Shown here: one piece after another, positions 22,506-31,632 of the stretch
How positions within the stretch are numbered: position 1 is the stretch's first letter
Layout: the number at the start of each line of letters is the position of its first letter
Assembly (NCBI GenBank): GCA_036496585.1
Contig: DASXLB010000021.1
Coordinates: 46,206 to 110,205, forward strand
Direction of reading: 5' to 3'
DNA from: Vicinamibacterales bacterium
GTDB taxonomy: Bacteria; Acidobacteriota; Vicinamibacteria; Vicinamibacterales; 2-12-FULL-66-21
DNA: 64,000 nucleotides
Made by a program: the position numbers and the translations under genes
Notes under the pieces: generated by a model
Database searches by the model: none
Seen by the model: only the letters and a program-made list of their open reading frames with translations
What the model was told of the DNA's origin: nothing

Positions 22506-25127
22506 ATGAAGTGGGGCAAACGCCGGGACCCTCGCGTCGGAGACGAGTTGCGCTATCACCGCGATCGGCTGATCGACGACTACGTGGCGGCCGGGATGGA
22601 CCGGCCGTCGGCCGAGCGCCGCGCCTTTCTCGAGTTCGGCAACGTCGCGGGGCTGGAGGAAGCTGTCCGCGACGTGCGCGGACGCTGGCTGGCCGACTGC
22701 GGCGCCGACCTGCGCTACGCCGCGCGGGTCCTGCGGCGGAGTCCTGTCTTTGCCGCGGTCGCCGTGCTCTCGCTGGCGCTTGGCATCGGCGCCAACGCCG
22801 CGATCTTCTCGGTCCTCAACGGCGTCATGCTACGGGCGCTTCCGGTGTCCGACCCTGATCGACTGGTCGTCATCGCGCGGATGAACGACGCCGGCCGGCC
22901 GCTGTTCCTGGCGTATCCGCTGTTCGAGATCCTGCGTGATCGCCTCACGTCGACCTCGGGCGTGCTTGCGGCCGGCACGTCGGAGCAAACGGCCGTCATC
23001 GACGGAGAAGACGAGCTCGTCAGCCTCGACCTGGTGTCGGGGTCCTACTTCGACGTCCTCGGCGTCCAGCCGGCGGCCGGACGTCTCCTGTCGCAGAACG
23101 ACGACTCGGTGGCGCCAGCAGCTCCGGCAGCGGTGATCAGCGACAGCTTCTGGCGGCGGCGCTTCGACCGCAGGGCCGATGCGGTCGGTAAGATCGTGAG
23201 GATTCGCGACCGGGCGTTTACCATCGTCGGCGTGACACCGGCGGCGTTCCACGGAGTCCGGCCGGAGCGAATGGCCGACATGGCGCTGCCGCTGCAGGCA
23301 ATGCTCACCGAGCAGCAGCGGCGATCGATGAACCTCAACAACTACATGGTGATGGCGCGTCTCAGGCATGAGGCGACGGTGGCCCAGGCGAATGCGGAGG
23401 TGCAGACGATCCATGGCGGCTTCGTGCAGCAGCAGGCCTCGATGGATCGCGAGAAGGATCGCCCGATGATTCTGCGCCAGCGCGCGGTGGTGTTCGCCGC
23501 GCCCGACGGCTTCAACGCGATGCGCTTCGAGTATCGTCGATCGCTGTTCCTCCTGATGGGCAGCGTCGGGCTGGTGCTGTTGCTCGCCTGCGTGAACCTG
23601 TCGGGTCTGCTGCTGGCGCGGGCCGCCGCGCGGCAGCGGGAAATCGCGATCCGCCTGGCGATGGGCGCAGGGCGCGGACGCCTGCTTCGGCAGTTCTTCA
23701 CCGAGAGCCTCCTTCTCGCGCTGCTCGGTGGCGCCATCGGGCTGCTGCTCGCGGGGCCGCTGGCGGCGCGGCTCCTCACCCTCCTCGTGAACGGCCGCCC
23801 GCTCGCGATCTCGGTCGCCCCGGACTGGCGCGTCCTGGCGTTCACGGGCGCGGTTGCGGCGCTGGCGTGTGTGCTGGCGGGACTGGCGCCGGCGTTCCAT
23901 GCGGTGCGCGCCGCCGTCACCCCGTCGCTCAAGGAAGTCCGCGCACACGGATCGAACGCCCTCGGCAAGGCGCTGGTCGTCGCGCAGTTGACGATCTCGA
24001 TGATTCTGGTCGTCGGCGCCGCACTCTTCATCGGATCGCTCGTCAGGCTCCAGGCCGTCGATCGCGGCTTCGACGCGGGCGGCGTCCTCGTCGTCGCCGT
24101 GCGATCGGCGCAGCCGTATCCCGCGGCGCGCGTCCAGGCGGTGACCGACGCGCTGTTGGCCCGGCTAAAAGCGTTGCCCGGCGTCACATCTACGAGCGCG
24201 GCGGCGGTGCTGCCCATCGGCGGCGGGCTCTGGGAGCGCAACGTCCAGGTCGAAGGTCACCAGTTCCGCGATACCGAGTCGGACGCGGTGGGCTTCAACG
24301 CGGTTGCGCCCGGCTACTTTGCGACGCTCGGCACGCCGCTCGTCGCCGGGCGCACGTTCGAGCCGCACGATACCCTGGCGGCGCCGCGGGTGGCCGTCGT
24401 CAACGGCAGTTTCGCGCGCTACTTCTTTCCCGACGGCTCCGTGCTCGGCCGACACGTCACCTCGGCAGGCACCACCTACGAGATTGTCGGCGTCGTCGCC
24501 GACGCAAAATACCAGGACCTGCGGGCCGACGTGATCAAGACGCTCTATGTCGCGGCGATGCAACGCGCGGGCGATCCGCAGCCGACCGGCATCAACTATG
24601 TCATCCGCGTCGCGGCGGGCGATCCCGGGCGGCTTGTCCCGGAGTTGACGCGCGCCGTGCGGGACGCCGATCCGGCGCTCCGCGTGCGCGAGGCGCGCGC
24701 CTACACCGACATCATCGGTGAGTCGATCGGCACCGAGCGTACGATGGCGACGCTCGGCGGCGTCTTTGGGGGCCTGGCGCTCCTCGTGGCGGCGCTCGGG
24801 CTTTTCGGATTGCTGGCCTTCCAGGTCGCGCGGCGGACCAACGAGTTCGGCGTGCGTACGGCGCTCGGTGCCGGGCGCGCATCGCTCATGCGGCTGGTAT
24901 TGAGAGACGTGGCCGTCATGGTCGGATGCGGCGTCGTGCTCGGCTCGGCCGGCGCATGGATGACGGCCGGCGTCACGAGCTCGCTGCTGTTCGGGCTCAC
25001 GCCAGGCGATCCCGGGACCTTCGCCACCGCCGCCGCCGCGCTGACCGTGACGGCGCTGGCGGCCGCCTGGTTGCCGGCGCGCCGCGCCGCGCGCATCGAT
25101 CCGCTCGTCGCCCTCCGACACGAATAG
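22506..25127 (+). CDS. ADOP-type ABC transporter permease (FtsX/MacB-like)
   Basis: An 873-aa membrane protein. An N-terminal prefix (about 1-75, DELRYHRDRLIDDYVAAGMD) typical of PadR-linked ADOP proteins precedes two MacB periplasmic-core plus FtsX permease halves. The first half starts at SPVFAAVAVLSLALGIGANAA and the second near LVVAQLTISMILVVGAALF. It ends with the conserved PARRAARIDPLVALRHE. No ATPase is encoded nearby, hence orphan permease. Substrate is unknown; MacB relatives export peptides, macrolides or lipoproteins by mechanotransmission. AAGG 3 nt before the ATG and a 4-nt gap indicate an operon with padR. Confidence 0.9.
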   Translation: MKWGKRRDPRVGDELRYHRDRLIDDYVAAGMDRPSAERRAFLEFGNVAGLEEAVRDVRGRWLADCGADLRYAARVLRRSPVFAAVAVLSLALGIGANAAIFSVLNGVMLRALPVSDPDRLVVIARMNDAGRPLFLAYPLFEILRDRLTSTSGVLAAGTSEQTAVIDGEDELVSLDLVSGSYFDVLGVQPAAGRLLSQNDDSVAPAAPAAVISDSFWRRRFDRRADAVGKIVRIRDRAFTIVGVTPAAFHGVRPERMADMALPLQAMLTEQQRRSMNLNNYMVMARLRHEATVAQANAEVQTIHGGFVQQQASMDREKDRPMILRQRAVVFAAPDGFNAMRFEYRRSLFLLMGSVGLVLLLACVNLSGLLLARAAARQREIAIRLAMGAGRGRLLRQFFTESLLLALLGGAIGLLLAGPLAARLLTLLVNGRPLAISVAPDWRVLAFTGAVAALACVLAGLAPAFHAVRAAVTPSLKEVRAHGSNALGKALVVAQLTISMILVVGAALFIGSLVRLQAVDRGFDAGGVLVVAVRSAQPYPAARVQAVTDALLARLKALPGVTSTSAAAVLPIGGGLWERNVQVEGHQFRDTESDAVGFNAVAPGYFATLGTPLVAGRTFEPHDTLAAPRVAVVNGSFARYFFPDGSVLGRHVTSAGTTYEIVGVVADAKYQDLRADVIKTLYVAAMQRAGDPQPTGINYVIRVAAGDPGRLVPELTRAVRDADPALRVREARAYTDIIGESIGTERTMATLGGVFGGLALLVAALGLFGLLAFQVARRTNEFGVRTALGAGRASLMRLVLRDVAVMVGCGVVLGSAGAWMTAGVTSSLLFGLTPGDPGTFATAAAALTVTALAAAWLPARRAARIDPLVALRHE

Positions 25128-25139
25128 GCCGGAACCGAG

Positions 25140-25145
25140 TAGCAT
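25140..25145 (+). promoter_or_regulatory. -10 element of bshB1
   Basis: TAGCAT ends 7 nt before the ATG at 25153, with no Shine-Dalgarno sequence; predicts a leaderless bshB1-bshA transcript. Confidence 0.4.
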
Positions 25146-25152
25146 TGCCGGC

Positions 25153-25884
25153 ATGACGCCGCCTGACGTCACGACGGTCGATCTTCTCGCCTTCGGTCCG
25201 CATCCCGACGACATCGAAATCGGGCTGGGCGGCACCATCGCCCGCCATGTCGCGCTCGGCCAGCGCGTCGGCCTCTGCGATCTGACCGCCGGTGAGATGG
25301 GCAGCAACGGGACCGTCGCGGAGCGGCTGGCGGAAGCCGACGCCGCCGGCGCCGTTCTCGGCGCGGCGTGGCGCGTCAACCTGCGCTGGCCGGATCGCGA
25401 CATCGGCGGCGACGATCAGATCCGCACCGCCGTCGCGTTGATCCGGCGCGCCCGGCCGCGGACAATCGCCATTCCGTACGGCATCGATCGTCATCCCGAT
25501 CACGTCGCGGCGCACCGAATCCTGAACGAGGCCGTCTTCGACAGCGGTCTGCGCCGCTACGATCCGGCGACGCCGGCGTGGAAGCCCGAGCGTCTCTGCC
25601 AGTATTTCATCAACGATTCGGTGTCGCCGTCGTTCGTCATCGACGTCAGCGAAGCCTACGACCTGAAGCGGCGTGCGCTTGCCTGCTACGTCTCACAGTT
25701 CCGGCCGGCGGATGCGACGAAGGGCGACGTGGCAACACGCCTGAATTCGCCGACGTTCCAGCAGTTGATCGAAAGCCGCGACGCACAGTTCGGCGCGCTC
25801 GCCGGCGTCGCCTTCGCGGAGGGCTTCGTCGTTCGCGATCCTCTCGTGCTGTCGCTCTTGCCGGATAGTGGGGAACGCCGCTGA
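25153..25884 (+). CDS. bshB1: Bacillithiol biosynthesis deacetylase BshB1
   Basis: A 243-aa zinc-dependent LmbE/PIG-L deacetylase converting N-acetylglucosaminyl-malate to glucosaminyl-malate, the second step of bacillithiol synthesis. Zinc motif PHPDD (16-20) followed by IEIGLGGTIARH, and the second site DRHPDHVAAHR. TAGEMGSNGT and the C-terminal AEGFVVRDPLVL match BshB1 rather than MshB. The bshA gene follows 14 nt downstream, giving strong context support. Confidence 0.93.
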   Translation: MTPPDVTTVDLLAFGPHPDDIEIGLGGTIARHVALGQRVGLCDLTAGEMGSNGTVAERLAEADAAGAVLGAAWRVNLRWPDRDIGGDDQIRTAVALIRRARPRTIAIPYGIDRHPDHVAAHRILNEAVFDSGLRRYDPATPAWKPERLCQYFINDSVSPSFVIDVSEAYDLKRRALACYVSQFRPADATKGDVATRLNSPTFQQLIESRDAQFGALAGVAFAEGFVVRDPLVLSLLPDSGERR

Positions 25885-25898
25885 CGAGTGCGTCGTGC

Positions 25899-27032
25899 AT
25901 GAACGTCGGCATCATCTGCTATGCCTCGATGGGCGGCAGCGGCATCGTCGCGATTGAGCTCGGCAAAGCGCTGGCCGACCGCGGCCATCAGGTGCACGTG
26001 ATCAGCGCCGACCAGCCATTTCGGCTTGGCACGTTCCATCCGGGGCTCGTCTTTCACCAGGTCAACACGCCCAGCTATCCGCTCTTCCGGGAACCACAGT
26101 ACGTCATCGGCCTGGCGAATACCGTCGTTCAGGTCGCCCGCGAGCAGGGGCTCGACATCATCCACGCGCACTATGCGGTGCCGCACGCGACGGCGGCGGT
26201 GCTGGCGCGGCAAGTGCTCGATGCGACGCACGAAACACGCGCGCCGCGCGTCGTCACGACGCTGCACGGGACGGACATCACCGTCGTCGGCGCCGATCCT
26301 TCGTACTCCGAGATCGTCGCCTTCTCGATCGACCAGTCGGACGGGGTGACGGCGGTGTCGGAGAGTCTGCGGGCGGCGACATGCCGCGACCTGGCGATCC
26401 ACCATCCGATCGACGTCATTCCCAACTTTCTCGACTGCACGGCCTATCGCCGCCTCGCATCGACAGACCTGCGCCGCCGCTACGCGTCCGACGAGACGCG
26501 TATCGTCATGCATCTGTCGAACTTCCGCCCCGTGAAGCGCATCGATTCGGTCGTCGAGGTGTTCGCGCGCATCGCCGCGAAGGTTCCCGCCGTGCTGCTA
26601 CTCGCGGGCGACGGCCCGGAAGTGCCGACGGCTCGTCGGCGCGCCCGGCAGCTCGGGGTCGCCGACCAGGTACGGCTGCTCGGAGCTCAGGAAAACGTCC
26701 TGCCGCTGCTCTCGATTGCCGATCTGTTCCTGTTGCCGTCGGAACAGGAAAGTTTTGGCCTGGCAGCGCTCGAAGCGATGGCGTGTGACGTGCCGGTCGT
26801 CGCGTCGAACGCCGGCGGCCTGCCCGAAGTCATCGAGGACGGCGTGAGCGGGTTCCTGCATCCGGTCGGCGATGTCGAGGCGATGTCGGCAAGCGGGATC
26901 GCGCTGCTGACCGACGCCGCGCTGCACCGGCGGGTTGGCGAGGCGGCCGTGCGGGTCGTGCGCGAACGGTTCTGTGCCGAGCGGATCGTGCCGATGTACG
27001 AAGCGCACTACCGGCGGGTGCTGGCCAGCTAG
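25899..27032 (+). CDS. bshA: N-acetyl-alpha-D-glucosaminyl L-malate synthase BshA
   Basis: A 377-aa GT4-family glycosyltransferase joining UDP-GlcNAc to L-malate, first step of bacillithiol synthesis. The N-terminal [20 protein letters not shown] is the BshA signature, with [22 protein letters not shown] and [12 protein letters not shown]. The donor site shows [27 protein letters not shown] and the E-x7-E motif. The gene is co-directional with bshB1; the ligase gene bshC is not present in this window. Bacillithiol likely serves as the cell's main low-molecular-weight thiol. Confidence 0.94.
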   Translation: MNVGIICYASMGGSGIVAIELGKALADRGHQVHVISADQPFRLGTFHPGLVFHQVNTPSYPLFREPQYVIGLANTVVQVAREQGLDIIHAHYAVPHATAAVLARQVLDATHETRAPRVVTTLHGTDITVVGADPSYSEIVAFSIDQSDGVTAVSESLRAATCRDLAIHHPIDVIPNFLDCTAYRRLASTDLRRRYASDETRIVMHLSNFRPVKRIDSVVEVFARIAAKVPAVLLLAGDGPEVPTARRRARQLGVADQVRLLGAQENVLPLLSIADLFLLPSEQESFGLAALEAMACDVPVVASNAGGLPEVIEDGVSGFLHPVGDVEAMSASGIALLTDAALHRRVGEAAVRVVRERFCAERIVPMYEAHYRRVLAS

Positions 27033-27089
27033 CCGGACGTTCTGATGAAATGCACAGCGCGGCAGCGGGGACCGCGCACCAGTCGAGTG

Positions 27090-27974
27090 TCAGCGCAGCT
27101 TGGTGAGATCGACGTCGACGCGCCGGAAGTTCGTGTACGTCACGCGTCCTTCGAACGCCTGGCGGCCTCCGTAGCTGCCCGCGGCACCGCGGCCGCTGCT
27201 GTCCGCCGCGCCGGGTCCGCTGACCTCGGACTGGATGTACATCTCGACCGGGAGCCACAGCGACGTCGCCGGGTTGGCGGCATACGTAACCGTGACCTTC
27301 TGGTTGTAGGTATCGCCGGCGAGCATCAGTTCGGTTTGCCGCACGGTTCCGTCCGTGGGATCGATCCACAGGCGCCCGTTCGCGGGGGTCTTTTCGGGAG
27401 TCTGGACCAGCGGCTGGCCTTTCTTCTCGGTAAACCGCAGCACGGCGACTTGCGTCCCCTTCAGGTTCTTGAGGCCTTCGACCTTGTAGGTCGACCGTTC
27501 CTGGTTCTCGGGGCGGAGAAAGTCGAGCGCCAGCATCGCCTGATCGAGCGCGTGCAGATTGGGATCGAGGTACTGCGCCACCGCGCTCTCCGTCATCTCG
27601 TGGGCGGAGCTCCGCGACGTGGTCGTTGGCGACTGGAACAGCGCCATGAGCCGATCGTCTTTCGGTCTGATCGGCGCGCGGTCGAGCGCGACCACGTCCC
27701 GGAAACCGTCGAGGACGCCGCCCGATCGCCCCAGCCAGACGACACTGCAGTTTACGCGGCGCGGCGTCCCCATGCGGCCCGAGCCGATGTCGATCTGCGT
27801 AAACTCTTCGTCGGCCCCGACGGCGCCAAGGCGATCGGCGTACCCGGTCAGGTAGTTGCCCACGACCGTCAGTAGATCGGTCGCGGATGGAGCTTTTTGT
27901 GCCATCGCGGCGATCGGCAGCAGAGCCACGGCGATGGGTCCGGCGGCAAAGCGGGTCGCATGGCGGATCTTCAT
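27090..27974 (-). CDS. Secreted protein of unknown function, paralogue of 19328-20185
   Basis: A 294-aa exported protein, signal peptide ending IAAMAQ. Shared blocks with the other copy include ADEEFTQ, SGRMGTPRRVNC, FRDVVALDRAPIRPKDDRLMALFQSPT, DPNLHALDQAMLALDFLR, NQERSTYKVEGLKNL and GRLWIDPTDGTV. The C-terminus ends with a Gly/Ser-rich linker and RVTYTNFRRVDVDL. The DEEF-TQ start and a repeated pattern of beta strands suggest a periplasmic beta-rich domain. Transcribed alone and convergent with bshA. Confidence 0.72.
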   Translation of the reverse strand: MKIRHATRFAAGPIAVALLPIAAMAQKAPSATDLLTVVGNYLTGYADRLGAVGADEEFTQIDIGSGRMGTPRRVNCSVVWLGRSGGVLDGFRDVVALDRAPIRPKDDRLMALFQSPTTTSRSSAHEMTESAVAQYLDPNLHALDQAMLALDFLRPENQERSTYKVEGLKNLKGTQVAVLRFTEKKGQPLVQTPEKTPANGRLWIDPTDGTVRQTELMLAGDTYNQKVTVTYAANPATSLWLPVEMYIQSEVSGPGAADSSGRGAAGSYGGRQAFEGRVTYTNFRRVDVDLTKLR

Positions 27975-28067
27975 GGCAAATCAGACGCGATTATCCACCA
28001 AACGGCCGTCGTGCTCTTATTTTGGGCACCATCCACCCGTCATTTTCGTAAATCCACAGGGGGAGCC

Positions 28068-28361
28068 ATGACGGACAAAATCACGTGGGAATCGGTAAAG
28101 GCGGAAGGCAGCGCGATCCTCGACAGACTCAAGGATTTACTCCGCGAAGGCAACATTCGGCGCGTGCGCGTCCGCCAGGGCGATCGCACCATTGCCGAAT
28201 TTCCGTTGACCGCCGGCGTCGTCGGCGCGGTGTTCGCGCCGATTCTGGCGGCCGTCGCGACCATCGTCGCCCTCGCCAGCGACTGCCAGATCGACGTTCA
28301 GCGAGAGCCCGGCGCCAGCGCCTCGACGGCCGCGCCCGTCGACAAGACGTCGGCGGCCTGA
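28068..28361 (+). CDS. DUF4342 domain protein
   Basis: A 97-aa protein with the DUF4342 pattern: TWESVKAEGSAILDRLKDLL, then REGNIRRVRVRQGDRTIAEF, then a hydrophobic PLTAGVVGAVFAPILAAVAT stretch that probably enters the membrane, and a short tail. Some DUF4342 proteins carry an N-terminal UBA-like fold. A strong GGGGGAG site precedes the ATG. Function unknown. Confidence 0.78.
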   Translation: MTDKITWESVKAEGSAILDRLKDLLREGNIRRVRVRQGDRTIAEFPLTAGVVGAVFAPILAAVATIVALASDCQIDVQREPGASASTAAPVDKTSAA

Positions 28362-28446
28362 TCGGGCGTCCCCGATGGCGCAGGCAGACCGCAGGCGAGA
28401 AACGCCGGACGCCAGGGTCAGTCAGCCTGCCTGATCGGCAGCCGTC

Positions 28447-31400
28447 CTATCGCCCGCATACCGGCGCCGCCGGCGGCGTCCACACGGGGACGTCGGTCAG
28501 GGCGCTGGTGTCGAGCGTTTTCAATGCGTCGAGTGCGACATCAATCGTCGCGCACGGCGTATCGACACCGGCGACGATGCTCGTAGTGGGCTGCGCGTCA
28601 GCGACGAGCTGGTCGTTGAGCCGCCGCCCGAGATCGCGGTGCGCCAGCCCGAAGATGCCCGCACTGCCGTCGAGCGGCGCGAGCGCCGCGTCGAGCGTCT
28701 TGAGTGCCGCCGCCGCGTCGGGCGCCGCGCCCGGCAGACGCTTCGCAATCGCAGCGCGCAGCGCCTGCACGCGGTTGACCGCGCGATAGGTTGCGGCGAT
28801 GCCCGCCACCATCCGTTGCTCCAGACGGAACTGCGCGTCGAGCGCCGCCGCGGTGATCGGGATGCGCGGATCGGCGGCGAGCGTGATCGCCTGCGTCGAG
28901 CTCTTGCCGTCCACAGTCAGCTTCGCGGTGTAGCTGCCAGGCACCACCATCGGTCCGACCAGCGTCGTCCGCGGTGTCTTGCCGGGAATTGCGTGCCAGC
29001 TGAGCGTGTATTCGCGATAGTCGAGCAGGTTGCCCGAATAGCCGTAGTTGAGCGTCGGCGGATCCGGATAGCGGAGATCCCACGTCACCCGATGCATGCC
29101 CGCCGTCGTCGGCATGACGGTCGGCGGCATGAGCCAGTATTCGGGGACGTTCGCCATCGTGGTGTCGACCGGCGGCGCCACGTTCGAGTACTCGCGGACG
29201 ACGCGGCCGGCCGGGTCGGTGATCGTCATCGTCACGCTCGTCGCCGGCGTGCGCAGGTAGTAGTCGAGGATCGCCCCCTCGGGCGGATTCTCGCCGACCA
29301 CCATCTCGGGCGGGACGGGCGTGTCCTGTGTGTTGTCCCAGCGCGCCCGTGAGACCGGCGCGGGCGTGAAGAAGAACGCGGACGCCGTCGAGGCCAGCGC
29401 CGCCTTCGCCTGGCGCAGCGGCGTGATGTCGTCGAGGATCCAGAAGCCACGGCCGTAGGTCGAGATCACGAGATCGGTGTCGTGCACGGTGAGATCGCTG
29501 ACCACCGTCGTCGGCAGATTGAGCTGCAACGACTGCCAGTGATCGCCGCGATCGAAGGAGACGTAGACGGCATTCACCGTGCCGGCGTAGAGGATCGAGG
29601 GATCGGCGGGATCCTCGCGGACCACGCGCGTGACTGCGCCTCCGGCGAGGCCGGACGCGATCTCCTGCCAGCTCGCGCCGTAGTCGCTCGTGCGGTAGAG
29701 ATGCGGCGTGCTGTCGCGCGACAGCAGCGCGACGTAGGCCGTCCCGGTGTTCGCGTGGGAGGCGTCGATCACGTTGACGGCGCCGCCGGGAAGATTTTTC
29801 GGCGTCACGTTCGTCCACGTCTTGCCGCCGTCCCGCGTCACCTGCACGACACCGGTGCTGGCGCCCGTCCAGATCACAGCCGCCGAGATCGGAGACAGCG
29901 CGAGGGCCTGGATGAAGCCGCCGGCCGCCGGAAGGGCGCGCGCGCTGCCGGTCGGCGGTTCCGCCGGCGGCGTTGGCGGCGCGATCGGAACGGTGAGATC
30001 AGGACTGAGCGTGCGCCACGTCGCGCCGCGATCGGCGGACGCCATCAGCCGCTGCGACGCCATGAACAGCGTCCGCCTGTCGGCCGAGAACGCGAGCGGT
30101 GGCGCGCCGCCGAAACGATCGTCGGCGGTCGGCTGGTAGAGGACGATCACCGCGCCGGTCGTCTTGTCGTATCGGCGGAGCACGTGATACCAGCCCTGGG
30201 TGAAGAGGTAGCGCGTGTCGAGCGGATCGGCGATGAGGAAGCCGTTCTCGAAGCCGCCACCGGGATACCAGTCGTAGGGACGGATTTCGCCGAAGTCGCT
30301 GCGGCTCGCGACGCATGCGGAGCCGGAATCCTGCTGCGGTCCGCAGACGTGATACGGGAAATCGTAATCGGTGGCGACGCGATAGAACTGGCCGTTGACC
30401 AGCCCGTAGTACGGCGTCCACGATTCGCCGCCGTCGACGGAGATCGCCGGTCCTTGATCGACGCCCGCGATGAGGCGTCGCGAATTGGTCGGATCGATCC
30501 AGAGGAAGCGCGGATCGGCGCCGCTCGGCGCGCCCCAGAACGCCGACACGTGCTGGCCGCCGTCGACAGATCGGTAGACCGCCGTGCCCATCAGATACAC
30601 GACGTCGGGGTGCTGCGGATCCGCGTAGATCTTGCCGCCGGCGCTGGCCAGGTCACGCGATCCGAAGACCCAGGTGTCGCCGCCGTCGTCGGATCGATAG
30701 AGCGCGCGGCTGCCGGGGCCGCGGCCACCGCCGCCGCGCCCGCCCGTCCCCGCGACGGCGTAGAGCCGTCGGCCGTGCGTGTTGGACGCGAGCGCGAATG
30801 CCGTAATGCGGGAGCCATCTGGCAGGCCGCGCCCGCCGACCGCCTGCCAGGTTGCGCCGGCGTCGGCTGACTTCCAGACGCCGGGTCCGGATCCGCCGGC
30901 GAGCAGGGCGAAGGCCATCCGCGGGTCGCCGAAATCGAGGTAGACGTCCGTCGCGCCGGTCGAGCCCTCAGGCAGCAGGGCGCGGGTCCACGTCTTCCCG
31001 CCGTCGGTCGTGCGGTAGATCCCGCGCTCGGCGGCCGTGCCCGTCGTGTCGGGCGCCGCGGCCGGTACGCCAGGGCCGCCCGGTGCGCGCGGTCCCAGCG
31101 CCGCGACGAGGACGTTGTCAGCGTTGCCGGGATCGATCGCCATGCCGCCGATGTATTGCGAGGCGGCCAGGCCGGCGCTGGTCCACGTCCGTCCGGCGTC
31201 GGTCGATTTGTAAACCCCTTTGCCCGTTGTGAACGACCAGCCCGATTGGTTGCCGGTGCCGGCATACACGACGTCGTGGTTCGACGCCGCCACCGCGACG
31301 GCGCCGACCGACGCGATGTGCACGGCGTCGAAGATCGGCTTCCACGTCGTGCCGGCGTTGGTGGTTTTCCACACGCCCCCCTCGGGAAGGCCGACGTAGT

Positions 31401-31569
31401 AGGTCGTCGGATCGCCCGGCACGCCGGCCGGCGCCGCGACGTAGCCTGAACGCGGCGGTCCGATGGACCGCCACTTGAGTTCGGCGAACGCCGCCGGGTT
31501 GACGGTGTCGCCAGGCGCGGCTGCGAGTGCGATCGAAAAGACGGCCGCGGCCGCAAGGATGAAGCGCAT
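28447..31569 (-). CDS. Secreted sortilin/VPS10-like beta-propeller protein
   Basis: A 1040-aa exported protein with a signal peptide (MRFILAAAAVFSIALAAAPG). Repeated BNR/Asp-box-like units with T-x-D-G-G-K-T-W (GVYKSTDAGRTW, GIYRTTDGGKTW, LYRSDDGGDTWV, TRDGGKTWTNV, TSDYGASW) form a VPS10/Ycf48-type propeller over about residues 35-700. A C-terminal region (about 700-1040) has an Ig-like strand pattern and a helical end. Such large proteins are abundant in Acidobacteria and Bacteroidota; some are annotated as glycosyl hydrolases, but no catalytic residues are evident. Start at 31569 (signal peptide) rather than 31608. Confidence 0.85.
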   Translation of the reverse strand: MRFILAAAAVFSIALAAAPGDTVNPAAFAELKWRSIGPPRSGYVAAPAGVPGDPTTYYVGLPEGGVWKTTNAGTTWKPIFDAVHIASVGAVAVAASNHDVVYAGTGNQSGWSFTTGKGVYKSTDAGRTWTSAGLAASQYIGGMAIDPGNADNVLVAALGPRAPGGPGVPAAAPDTTGTAAERGIYRTTDGGKTWTRALLPEGSTGATDVYLDFGDPRMAFALLAGGSGPGVWKSADAGATWQAVGGRGLPDGSRITAFALASNTHGRRLYAVAGTGGRGGGGRGPGSRALYRSDDGGDTWVFGSRDLASAGGKIYADPQHPDVVYLMGTAVYRSVDGGQHVSAFWGAPSGADPRFLWIDPTNSRRLIAGVDQGPAISVDGGESWTPYYGLVNGQFYRVATDYDFPYHVCGPQQDSGSACVASRSDFGEIRPYDWYPGGGFENGFLIADPLDTRYLFTQGWYHVLRRYDKTTGAVIVLYQPTADDRFGGAPPLAFSADRRTLFMASQRLMASADRGATWRTLSPDLTVPIAPPTPPAEPPTGSARALPAAGGFIQALALSPISAAVIWTGASTGVVQVTRDGGKTWTNVTPKNLPGGAVNVIDASHANTGTAYVALLSRDSTPHLYRTSDYGASWQEIASGLAGGAVTRVVREDPADPSILYAGTVNAVYVSFDRGDHWQSLQLNLPTTVVSDLTVHDTDLVISTYGRGFWILDDITPLRQAKAALASTASAFFFTPAPVSRARWDNTQDTPVPPEMVVGENPPEGAILDYYLRTPATSVTMTITDPAGRVVREYSNVAPPVDTTMANVPEYWLMPPTVMPTTAGMHRVTWDLRYPDPPTLNYGYSGNLLDYREYTLSWHAIPGKTPRTTLVGPMVVPGSYTAKLTVDGKSSTQAITLAADPRIPITAAALDAQFRLEQRMVAGIAATYRAVNRVQALRAAIAKRLPGAAPDAAAALKTLDAALAPLDGSAGIFGLAHRDLGRRLNDQLVADAQPTTSIVAGVDTPCATIDVALDALKTLDTSALTDVPVWTPPAAPVCGR

Positions 31570-31576
31570 GCCGCGG

Positions 31577-31582
31577 ATATTA
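31577..31582 (-). promoter_or_regulatory. -10 element of sortilin-like gene
   Basis: The minus strand reads TAATAT, 7 nt before the ATG at 31569, without a Shine-Dalgarno sequence. Predicts a leaderless mRNA separate from the upstream oxidoreductase operon. Confidence 0.45.
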
Positions 31583-31632
31583 CCAGAGCCGTGGCGGCCG
31601 ACAGACACGAAGCCGGCGAACGAACCCGACGA

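Noticed and set aside
28362-28446. Terminator between the DUF4342 and sortilin-like genes
   Set aside because: No stem of more than 5 bp with a T-run found.
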